A program made the position numbers and the translations under genes. Shown here piece by piece: positions 43,269-50,543 of a stretch of 64,000 bases of DNA. Source of the DNA: Streptomyces specialis. GTDB lineage: Bacteria; Actinomycetota; Actinomycetes; Streptomycetales; Streptomycetaceae. The stretch is from assembly GCF_001493375.1 (NCBI RefSeq), contig NZ_LN929896.1, positions 200,299 through 264,298 on the forward strand. Reading direction: 5' to 3'. Within the stretch, counting starts at the first letter, position 1, and each line of letters starts with the position of its first letter. Below the pieces are notes generated by a model, which was not told the origin of the DNA, ran no database searches, and saw only the letters and a list, made by a program, of their open reading frames with translations.

Positions 43269-44689
43269 ACGGCCATTCTCCCCTTCCCGTCCCCCGGCTC
43301 GTCCCGGGGTCCCGGCGGCACGGTGCGCAGGAGGTCGCCCGCGGCCCGGTGGGCGTCGGCCACGCACGCCGGGATGCCGACGCCGTCGTAGGCGGCGCCG
43401 CACAGCCGCACCCCGGGCAGCGCGTCGAGATAGCTGCGGACGCGGGCGACGCGGGCGAAGTGGCCCACCGTGTACTGCGGCAGCCCGTCGGTCCAGCGGG
43501 TCACCAGGGAGTCGACCGGCTTGACGCCCAGGCCCGTGGCGTCGCCCAGGTCCTCCAGCGCGGCCCGCACCAGCTCGCCGTCGTCCCGGCCGAGGACCTC
43601 CTGCTCGCCGTACCGCCCGATGGAGACGCGCAGCAGGAACAGATCGGGGTCGGCGGCGGCGGCCCAGTCCCACTTGCCGCTGGTGAACGTGGCCGCCTTG
43701 ATGACGCGGCCGTCCACGGCGGGCACCAGGAAGCCGCTGCCGCGCGGCAGCCGGGCCAGGTCGGCGCGGCGGAAGGCGAGCGTCACGATGGCCATCGACG
43801 CGTACTCGACGGCGGCCAGCTCCCCGGCCGCGGCGGGCGCCTCGGCGGCCAGCAGCCGCGCGGCGGCCCCGGCCGGGACGGCGAGGATCACGCCGTCGGC
43901 GGCGAGCGAGCGGCCGTCGTCCAGCGCCGCCGCCCAGCCCCGGGCGGTGCGGCGCAGACCGGTGACGGCGACGCCGGTCTCCAGCGCGGCGCCCTGCTCG
44001 CGGCAGGCCCGCGCGACCGCCTCGGCGAGCGTGCCGATGCCGCCCTCGATCCCGGTGAACACCGGCCGGCCGGGCCCGCTCCCGGGCGCCTCGCGCTGGA
44101 CGGAACGGACGGCGGCGAGCAGCGAGTCGTGCTCCCGGGCGGCGTCGTACAGGCGCGGTATGGCGGAGCGCAGCGAGATGCGGTACGCGTCGCCCGCGTA
44201 CCCGCCGCCGGGGTGGGGATCGACGAGCCGGTCCACGACCTCGTTGCCCATCCGCTCGGCGACCAGGGCGCCGACGGCCACGTCCTCGCCGATGTCGGGC
44301 GGGGGCAGCTCGGCGTCGCGGGCGATCTGGGCGAGACCGGCGTCGGAGAGGACTCCGGCCAGGGACGCGGCGGTCGCGGGGACGCCCATCACGTGTCCCT
44401 GCGGCATCGGGCGGAGGGCGCCTCTGGTCCAGATCGCGGCGCTGGTCACGGAGGGCGGGCGCAGCGCGTCGCCGAGACCCACGGCGCGGGCCAGGTCCAC
44501 GCCCTCGGGGCGGCGGGCCAGAATCGATTCGGCGCCCAGGTCCACGCGGACCCCGCCGACCTGCCCGGTGCGGAGCTTGCCGCCGAGGTGCCCCGAGGAC
44601 TCCAGGAGGGTGACCCGGACCCCGGCGCCGAGCAGCCGGTGAGCGGCGGCGAGACCGGAAATCCCGCCACCGACGACGATCACATGCAT
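43265..44689 (-). CDS. hemG: Coproporphyrinogen III oxidase / protoporphyrinogen oxidase (HemY/CgoX type)
   Basis: The 474-residue flavoprotein oxidises coproporphyrinogen III (or protoporphyrinogen IX). FAD-binding GGGISG (7-12) is in MHVIVVGGGISGLAAAH, and the VGGVRVDLGAESIL and LCGAAYDGVGIPACVADAHRAA end motifs are typical. Because hemQ is coupled to it, the coproporphyrin branch is the likely one. The symbol varies between annotations (hemG, hemY, cgoX). The gap to hemE is 204 bases. Confidence 0.93.
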   Translation of the reverse strand: MHVIVVGGGISGLAAAHRLLGAGVRVTLLESSGHLGGKLRTGQVGGVRVDLGAESILARRPEGVDLARAVGLGDALRPPSVTSAAIWTRGALRPMPQGHVMGVPATAASLAGVLSDAGLAQIARDAELPPPDIGEDVAVGALVAERMGNEVVDRLVDPHPGGGYAGDAYRISLRSAIPRLYDAAREHDSLLAAVRSVQREAPGSGPGRPVFTGIEGGIGTLAEAVARACREQGAALETGVAVTGLRRTARGWAAALDDGRSLAADGVILAVPAGAAARLLAAEAPAAAGELAAVEYASMAIVTLAFRRADLARLPRGSGFLVPAVDGRVIKAATFTSGKWDWAAAADPDLFLLRVSIGRYGEQEVLGRDDGELVRAALEDLGDATGLGVKPVDSLVTRWTDGLPQYTVGHFARVARVRSYLDALPGVRLCGAAYDGVGIPACVADAHRAAGDLLRTVPPGPRDEPGDGKGRMAV

Positions 44690-44893
44690 GGCTCCACTGT
44701 CGCAGACGCGCGGGCGGACCCGGCGCGAGACCTCACCGGGAGCGACAACAGCGTTGCCACCGCAGGGAGTTGACGACGGCTCAAGCGGGACACAACCGCC
44801 CGTATCCGCCCGTCGGGCGCGGCCGTGCCGGGGCCGGTGCCGCGCTTCGTCCGGCGATTCGGTGGGTGAGGCGCGGCGCCCGGCGTTGCCGTG

Positions 44894-45925
44894 TCAGCGG
44901 GCGGTCTGCTCGTGCACGTAGGCCACCAGGTGGGTGAGGGCGTCGGGGTCGGTGTCGGGGAGCACACCGTGGCCGAGGTTGAAGATGTGGCCCGGCAGTC
45001 CGGCGGCGCTGTCCAGCACCCGCCTGGCCTGCGCCTCCACGGCCTCGCGCGGCGCGAAGAGGACGGCCGGGTCCAGGTTCCCCTGGAGGGCCTTGCCCGG
45101 CCCGACCCGGCGGGCCGCCTCGTCCAGCGGGACCCGCCAGTCCACGCCGACCACGTCCGCGCCCGCCTCGCCGAGCGGGCCGAGCAGCTCGCCGGTGCCG
45201 ACGCCGAAGTGGATACGCGGCACCCCGCGCCCGGCGACGGCGTCGAAGACCTTCCGGGAGGCCGGCAGCACCGAGGCGCGGTAGTCGGCCGGGGCGAGGG
45301 CGCCGGCCCAGGAGTCGAAGAGCTGGACGGCGGAGACACCGGCGTCGATCTGCACGGTGAGGAAGGCGGCGGTGATCCCGGCGAGCCGGTCGAGCAGCTC
45401 GGCCCACAGCGCGGGGTCCCCGTACATCAGGGCCTTGGTGTGCTCGTGGTTGCGGGAGGGGCCGCCCTCGACGAGGTAGCTGGCGAGCGTGAAGGGCGCG
45501 CCCGCGAAGCCGATGAGCGGGGTGTCGCCCAGCTCGCCGGTGAGCATGCCCACGGCCTCGGTCACATACCTGACGTCGTCCGGCTCCAGCGGCCTGAGCT
45601 GGTCGAGGTCGGCGCGGGTGCGGATGGGCCGGGCGACGACCGGCCCGACGCCGGGCCTGATGTCGAGGTCGACGCCGATGGCCTTGAGCGGCACGACGAT
45701 GTCGCTGAAGAGGATCGCGGCGTCCACGTCGTGCCGGCGGACCGGCTGGAGCGTGATCTCGGTGACCAGGTCCGGGCGCATGCACGAGTCGAGCATGGCG
45801 ATGCCCTCGCGGAGCTTGCGGTACTCGGGGAGGGAACGCCCGGCCTGACGCATGAACCAGACGGGGGTGTGCGGCACGGGCTCGCGGCGGCACGCACGCA
45901 GGAACGCGGACTCGGTCACTGTCAC
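44894..45925 (-). CDS. hemE: Uroporphyrinogen decarboxylase
   Basis: The 343-residue enzyme makes coproporphyrinogen III. Signature PVWFMRQAGRSLPEYR is near the start, and ILFSDIVVPLKAIG, FAGAPFTLASYLVEG and NLGHGVLPDTDPD are present. It precedes hemG and hemQ on the same strand, but the 204-base gap suggests a separate promoter or processing. The GTG at 45925 (or 45919) has GGGAGA 9 bases upstream. It diverges from the DUF3000 gene. Confidence 0.96.
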   Translation of the reverse strand: MTVTESAFLRACRREPVPHTPVWFMRQAGRSLPEYRKLREGIAMLDSCMRPDLVTEITLQPVRRHDVDAAILFSDIVVPLKAIGVDLDIRPGVGPVVARPIRTRADLDQLRPLEPDDVRYVTEAVGMLTGELGDTPLIGFAGAPFTLASYLVEGGPSRNHEHTKALMYGDPALWAELLDRLAGITAAFLTVQIDAGVSAVQLFDSWAGALAPADYRASVLPASRKVFDAVAGRGVPRIHFGVGTGELLGPLGEAGADVVGVDWRVPLDEAARRVGPGKALQGNLDPAVLFAPREAVEAQARRVLDSAAGLPGHIFNLGHGVLPDTDPDALTHLVAYVHEQTAR

Positions 45926-46001
45926 AGGAGGAAGTCTCCCATGTCCCGCGGAATGGCCGGGCGCACGGGTGTGGCTACCGCCGGGGCGACGCGTGGGCGC
46001 C

Positions 46002-46015
46002 TAGGGTTACCGGCC
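46002..46015 (+). promoter_or_regulatory. Leaderless promoter, -10 box of the DUF3000 gene
   Basis: TAGGGT (46,002-46,007) lies 8 bases before the ATG at 46,016, with no ribosome site between. It is in the divergent region shared with hemE. Confidence 0.5.
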
Positions 46016-46648
46016 ATGGCAGCGTCTCGAACCCACCAGGCGGAGGAGTCCGGAGATATGAACGACCCTGGTGTGGCGGGTCCGTTCGCGTTCCGGGAGG
46101 CGGTGGCCGCGCTGGAGGCGGCCAGGCCGAGGGCGGAGGTGCGGCTCTCCCCGCTGCCGGCGCCGCGACGGCTGGCGCCGTTCGCCCACGCGCTGGAGGC
46201 GGCGGTGGTCGCGGACCGGGAGGAGCTGGCCGACGGCCGTTTCGTCCTGCTGCACGACCCGGCCGGCGAGGAGTCGTGGCAGGGGGAGTTCCGGGTCGTG
46301 ACGCTGGCCCGCGCCGATCTCGAACTCGAGCTGGCGGCCGACCCGTTGCTCCCGGAGGTGGCGTGGTCGTGGCTGACGGAGTCGCTGGACCTGCGCGCCC
46401 TGACGTACCGGGCGGCCAACGGGACGGTGACGCGGGCCGGTTCGAGCTACTTCGGCGGCCTGGCCGAACGTCCCGCGCGCGCCGAGCTGGAGTTGCGCGC
46501 GTCGTGGACGCCCGCGGACCCGGCGGAGGCCGCCGGACACCTGCTGGCGTGGTGCGGCCTGCTGGCGCAGTGCGCGGGCCTGCCGCCGGAGGCGACCGGC
46601 CCGGCGGTGACGGCACTCCCCCGCCGCCGGGGACCACGACCGGTGTGA
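46016..46648 (+). CDS. DUF3000-family conserved actinobacterial protein
   Basis: The 210-residue protein matches the DUF3000 family found next to hemE in streptomycetes. Segments FREAVAALEAARPRAEVRLSPLPAPRRLAPFAHALEAAV and PEVAWSWLTESLD are typical, with ASWTPADPAEAAGHLLAWCGLLAQ near the end. It has no known function. The ATG at 46016 follows a leaderless -10 box; the ATG at 46058 is an alternative. It diverges from hemE and precedes the LuxR-type regulator across an adapter junction. Confidence 0.85.
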   Translation: MAASRTHQAEESGDMNDPGVAGPFAFREAVAALEAARPRAEVRLSPLPAPRRLAPFAHALEAAVVADREELADGRFVLLHDPAGEESWQGEFRVVTLARADLELELAADPLLPEVAWSWLTESLDLRALTYRAANGTVTRAGSSYFGGLAERPARAELELRASWTPADPAEAAGHLLAWCGLLAQCAGLPPEATGPAVTALPRRRGPRPV

Positions 46649-46754
46649 CCGGAACGGGTGAGGCGGGTCGTCCGGAACGATCAATCACCGGTTCGTGATC
46701 ATTCCCTAAAGCCGCCGGAGATTCGTGCCGAAGAGGTTCAGTGACCCTTCCATC

Positions 46755-46928
46755 CCGTCCCTTATACACATCTGACGCCTCCGACGAAGAGGATAGTGGA
46801 GAATGCGGGGGGCGTCGGGGCGCTGCAAAAAAAACAAAACAGATACCTGTACCAAGGCGCGTCGCCACGTGTGCTCCCCGATATCTCCCACTTCCCTGTT
46901 CGCCGGCAGCGTCAGTTGTTTATAAGAG
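46755..46928. other. Two opposed adapters at a contig junction
   Basis: Bases 46,755-46,773 match the reversed Tn5 mosaic end at 17 of 19 positions. They continue into the reversed Nextera sequence and exact reversed index AGAGGATA (46,788-46,795), then a damaged P5 and an A run (about 46,827-46,840). A second, forward adapter ends at 46,928. All of this is read-through, so the true promoter region of the next gene is missing. Confidence 0.93.
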
Positions 46929-46932
46929 CCCG

Positions 46933-47592
46933 GTGTCTGTTCTTCTTGAGCACCCCACAAGCCTCGTCGCCTACCGCCCCAACAAGCCGACGGCCATGGT
47001 CGTCGTGGCCGACCCTCGCGTCCGTTCGACCGTGACCCGCCACCTGTGGGCTCTCGGCGTCCGGGACGTGATCGAGGCGTCGTCCATCGCCGAGGCCCGT
47101 CCGCGCGTCGCCAATCCGCGCGACATCTGTGTAGCCGACGTCCATCTCCCCGACGGATCGGGGCTGACCCTCCTGTCCGAGACCAGGGCCGCGGGCTGGC
47201 CCAACGGTCTGGCTCTCTCCGCCGCCGACGACATCGGCGCCGTCCGCAACGCCCTGGCCGGTGGCGTCAAGGGCTACGTCGTCACCGGCACCCGCAACAA
47301 TCTCGGCCCGCCGTCCCGGCACGGGGCGGCCCACCTGGGCGGCGCCGCCAGGATGCACCGCCGCCAGCCCGGCGCCCCGGCCCACCAGGGCGGGTACCGG
47401 GAGCTCTCCGGACGCGAGGTCGAGGTCCTGCGGCTGGTGGCGGAGGGCCAGTCGAACAAGGCCATCGGTGTCTCGATGGGGCTCTCCGCCCTGACCGTCA
47501 AGAGCCACCTCGCCCGTATCGCCCGCAAGCTCGGCACGGGCGACCGTGCCGGGATGGTGGCCGTCGCCCTTCGTACCGGAATCATTCACTGA
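46933..47592 (+). CDS. Response regulator with LuxR-type helix-turn-helix
   Basis: The 219-residue regulator has a receiver domain (about 20-140, phosphorylatable D69 in CVADVHLPDGSG) and a C-terminal LuxR/NarL helix-turn-helix (about 150-215: YRELSGREVEVLRLVAEGQSNKAIG, LSALTVKSHLARIARKLG). No histidine kinase is adjacent, so it is an orphan regulator. The gene begins with GTG 46933, four bases after an adapter, so its ribosome site and promoter are not in the sequence. The order hemE-DUF3000-LuxR-rnd matches the usual streptomycete arrangement. Confidence 0.9.
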   Translation: MSVLLEHPTSLVAYRPNKPTAMVVVADPRVRSTVTRHLWALGVRDVIEASSIAEARPRVANPRDICVADVHLPDGSGLTLLSETRAAGWPNGLALSAADDIGAVRNALAGGVKGYVVTGTRNNLGPPSRHGAAHLGGAARMHRRQPGAPAHQGGYRELSGREVEVLRLVAEGQSNKAIGVSMGLSALTVKSHLARIARKLGTGDRAGMVAVALRTGIIH

Positions 47593-47691
47593 CAAGGCAC
47601 GCAACCGTCACCCCCGGCCCCTTGCCGCAGGGCGGGCGCCGGGGGCGCGCGGAGACGTCGTGCACCATGCGCACACAGTTACCCTTGACAG

Positions 47692-48954
47692 GTGACCGAC
47701 GCCCAGCAGACCGCCGAAGCAGCCTCCGGACTCTCCACCCCTGAGCCTTCGGGACCGGCGCCGGTCCCTCTGCTGGCCCCCCGCGAGGGCGTTCCCCCGG
47801 TCATCGCCGACGAGAGCGCGCTCGCCGAGGCCGTCGCCGCGTTCGCGGCGGGCACCGGCCCGGTCGCCGTCGACGCCGAGCGGGCCTCCGGGTACCGCTA
47901 CGGCCAGCGGGCGTATCTCGTCCAGTTGCGCCGAGAGGGCGCGGGCACCGCGCTCATCGATCCCATCGCCTGTCCCGACCTCTCCGGGCTCGGCTCGGTG
48001 CTGCTCGGCGGCGAGTGGGTGCTGCACGCGGCCACCCAGGACCTGCCGTGCCTGCGGGACATAGGCATGGCGCCGGCCCGGCTGTTCGACACCGAGCTGG
48101 CCGGCCGGCTGGCGGGCTTCGCCCGCGTCGGCCTGGGCGTGATGGTGGAGACCGTCCTCGGCTACAGCCTGGAGAAGGGCCACTCCGCCGTCGACTGGTC
48201 CAACCGCCCGCTCCCCGAGCCCTGGCTGCGGTACGCGGCGCTCGACGTCGAGCTGCTGATCGACCTGCGGGACGCGCTGGAGGAGGAGCTGACACGGCAG
48301 GAGAAGCTGGAGTGGGCGCTGGAGGAGTTCGCCGCCATCGCCGCGGCTCCTCCGCCGCCGCCCCGCAAGGATCCGTGGCGCCGCACCTCCGGCGTGCACA
48401 AGGTGCGCAGGCGACGGCAGCTCGCCGTGGTCCGGGAGCTGTGGACGGCGCGGGACCAGATCGCCCAGCGGCGGGATCTGTCGCCGGGGAAGGTGCTGTC
48501 GGACGCGGCGATCGTCGCCGCCGCCCAGGCGATGCCCCCGGATGTGCGGGCGCTGGCCGCGCTCCAGGGCTTCGGGCACCGGATGGGCCGCCGCCAGCTC
48601 CAGCAGTGGCAGGCGGCGATCGACCGGGCCCGGGAGCTGGAGGAGTCGGAGCTGCCGCAGCCGGGCCAGCCGACCCCGGGGCCGCCGCCGCCGAGGGCCT
48701 GGGCCGAGAAGGACCCGGTCGCCGCGGCCCGGCTGACGGCGGCGCGGGCCGCCGTGACGGCGCACGCCGAGGCGTTGAACCTGCCGCAGGAGAACCTGCT
48801 GGCGCCGGATGTGGTCCGCCGCCTGTGCTGGGAGCCCCCGGCCGATCTCGCGCCGGAGCACGTCGCCCAGGCGCTGCGGATGCTCGGCGCGCGCGAGTGG
48901 CAGATCGGCCAGACCGCGGATCTGCTCGCCGAGGCCCTCACGGCGGGCTCGTAG
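47692..48954 (+). CDS. rnd: Ribonuclease D
   Basis: The 420-residue exonuclease has the DEDD nuclease domain: D61 and E63 (VAVDAERASGY), a second acidic site in HAATQDLPCL and a third in RYAALDVELL. An HRDC-type helical domain follows (about 225-300) and the C-terminus is Pro-rich. It trims structured RNA 3' ends, including tRNA. The GTG start at 47692 has a TACCCT box 7-8 bases upstream and no ribosome site, suggesting a leaderless message. Confidence 0.92.
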   Translation: MTDAQQTAEAASGLSTPEPSGPAPVPLLAPREGVPPVIADESALAEAVAAFAAGTGPVAVDAERASGYRYGQRAYLVQLRREGAGTALIDPIACPDLSGLGSVLLGGEWVLHAATQDLPCLRDIGMAPARLFDTELAGRLAGFARVGLGVMVETVLGYSLEKGHSAVDWSNRPLPEPWLRYAALDVELLIDLRDALEEELTRQEKLEWALEEFAAIAAAPPPPPRKDPWRRTSGVHKVRRRRQLAVVRELWTARDQIAQRRDLSPGKVLSDAAIVAAAQAMPPDVRALAALQGFGHRMGRRQLQQWQAAIDRARELEESELPQPGQPTPGPPPPRAWAEKDPVAAARLTAARAAVTAHAEALNLPQENLLAPDVVRRLCWEPPADLAPEHVAQALRMLGAREWQIGQTADLLAEALTAGS

Positions 48955-49050
48955 GGCGCGGGCGACCCGGCGGGGCCCCGGCCCGGGACCGTATCGGCCC
49001 GGATCGGCCCGGATCGCGATGTGACGTACGACGCTGGCCTCCGTCCGGCC

Positions 49051-49078
49051 TTGCCACAGGGTTACTGGCAAGTAGCAT
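49051..49078 (+). promoter_or_regulatory. fadA promoter with overlapping inverted repeat
   Basis: TTGCCA (49,051-49,056) and TAGCAT (49,073-49,078) are spaced by 16 bases, as a sigma-70-like promoter. TTACTGGCAAGTA (49,062-49,074), a near-palindrome with TACT/AGTA arms, overlaps the spacer and -10, so it probably binds a repressor of beta-oxidation genes. The regulator is not identified. Confidence 0.6.
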
Positions 49079-49120
49079 GGGCGGTGGAACGCTCATCTTC
49101 GGCGTGGAGGAGAAGCCATC

Positions 49121-50335
49121 GTGCCGCGTACCGTCAGGGATGTCGTCTTTGTCGACGGCGTCCGTACCCCGTTCGGCAAGGCGGGTCCCAAGGGGATCTA
49201 CCACGAGACCCGCGCCGATGACCTCGTGATCAAGTGCATCCGTGAGCTGCTGCGGCGCAATCCCCAGCTTCCGCCGGAGCGTGTCGACGACGTCGCCGTC
49301 GCCGCCACCACCCAGATCGGTGACCAGGGCCTCACCATCGGCCGGACCGCCGCGATCCTCGCGGGGCTGCCGAAGAGCGTCCCCGGCTACGCCATCGACC
49401 GCATGTGCGCGGGCGCGCTGACGGCCGTCACCACCACCGCGGGCGCGGTGGCCTTCGGCGCGGCCGACATCGCCATCGCGGGCGGTGTCGAGCACATGGG
49501 CCGGCACCCGATGGGCGAGTCCGTCGACCCCAACCCCCGTTTCGTCGCCGAGAAGCTCGTCGACGAGTCGGCCCTGTTCATGGGCATGACGGCGGAGAAC
49601 CTGCACGACCGCTTCCCCCACCTGACCAAGGCCCGCGCCGACGAGTACGCGGTGCGCAGCCAGGAGAAGGCCGCCAAGGCGTACGCCGACGGGAAGATCC
49701 AGCCCGATCTGGTGCCGATCGCCGTCCGGCGCACCAACGAGGAGGCCGGCGAGGTCGGCTGGGGCCTGGCCACGGTGGACGAGCCGATGCGCCCGGGCAC
49801 CACGCTGGACGCGCTGACCGGCCTGAAGACCCCGTTCCGGGCGCACGGCCGGGTCACCGCGGGCAACGCGGCGGGCCTCAACGACGGCGCGACCGCGTCG
49901 GTCATCGCCGCCGAGGAGGTCGCGCGCGAGCTGGGCCTGCCGGTGAAGATGCGGCTGGTGTCGTTCGCGTTCGCGGGTGTCGAGCCCGAGGTCATGGGCT
50001 TCGGCCCGGTGCCGGCCACGCGCAAGGCGCTCCAGAAGGCCGGGCTGACGATGGACGACATCGGTCTGCTGGAGATCAACGAGGCGTTCGCCGTCCAGGT
50101 GCTGGCGCTGCTGGACGCGTACGGCATCGCCGACGACGACCCGCGGGTGAACCAGTACGGCGGCGCGATCGCGTTCGGCCACCCGCTGGCCTCCTCCGGT
50201 GTCCGGCTGATGACGCAGCTCGCCCGGCAGTTCGAGGACAGCCCGCACGTCAGGTACGGCCTGACGACCATGTGCGTCGGCTTCGGCATGGGCGCGACGG
50301 TGATCTGGGAAAACCCGCACTGGGAGGGCAAGTGA
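49121..50335 (+). CDS. fadA: Acetyl-CoA acyltransferase (thiolase) of beta-oxidation
   Basis: The 404-residue thiolase cleaves 3-ketoacyl-CoA. The nucleophile is C96 (DRMCAGA), the histidine is in FGHPLASSG, and the second cysteine is in CVGFGMGA. It heads a unit with the trifunctional-type fadB partner, with promoter and operator upstream. The GTG at 49121 has GGAGGAGA before it. Order and content match the standard streptomycete fadA-fadB pair. Confidence 0.95.
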   Translation: MPRTVRDVVFVDGVRTPFGKAGPKGIYHETRADDLVIKCIRELLRRNPQLPPERVDDVAVAATTQIGDQGLTIGRTAAILAGLPKSVPGYAIDRMCAGALTAVTTTAGAVAFGAADIAIAGGVEHMGRHPMGESVDPNPRFVAEKLVDESALFMGMTAENLHDRFPHLTKARADEYAVRSQEKAAKAYADGKIQPDLVPIAVRRTNEEAGEVGWGLATVDEPMRPGTTLDALTGLKTPFRAHGRVTAGNAAGLNDGATASVIAAEEVARELGLPVKMRLVSFAFAGVEPEVMGFGPVPATRKALQKAGLTMDDIGLLEINEAFAVQVLALLDAYGIADDDPRVNQYGGAIAFGHPLASSGVRLMTQLARQFEDSPHVRYGLTTMCVGFGMGATVIWENPHWEGK

Positions 50336-50543
50336 GCGCCGCACACGCGGCCTCCGGCCCCAGCATGACCACGATGCCCGCCACCTCACGCCGCGTGGGC
50401 GGTGGGGGCACCCCCGGGCGAAGCCTGGGGGAGATGAGGGAGACACAGTGAGCGCCGCACACGCGGCCTCCGGCCCCCGCAAGACCACGATGCCCGCCAC
50501 CTCACGCCGCGTGGGCGGAGAAGCTGACAGGGAGACACAGTGA
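50332..50543 (+). repeat. Duplicated intergenic segment between fadA and fadB, with coupled mini-frames
   Basis: Two copies (50,332-50,402 and 50,448-50,518) of a segment of about 70 bases begin with GTGAGCGCC and end with CGTGGGCGG. The first carries an extra hairpin-rich insert (50,403-50,436) of the kind scattered through streptomycete intergenic regions. Each copy opens a short GTG frame (39 and 31 residues, MSAAHAASGP...) whose stop overlaps the next GTG, chaining fadA, two mini-frames and fadB. Confidence 0.85.

Noticed and set aside
46741..46932. N-terminal extension of the LuxR regulator
   Set aside because: It would be coded entirely by adapter sequence; the conserved protein begins at GTG 46,933.
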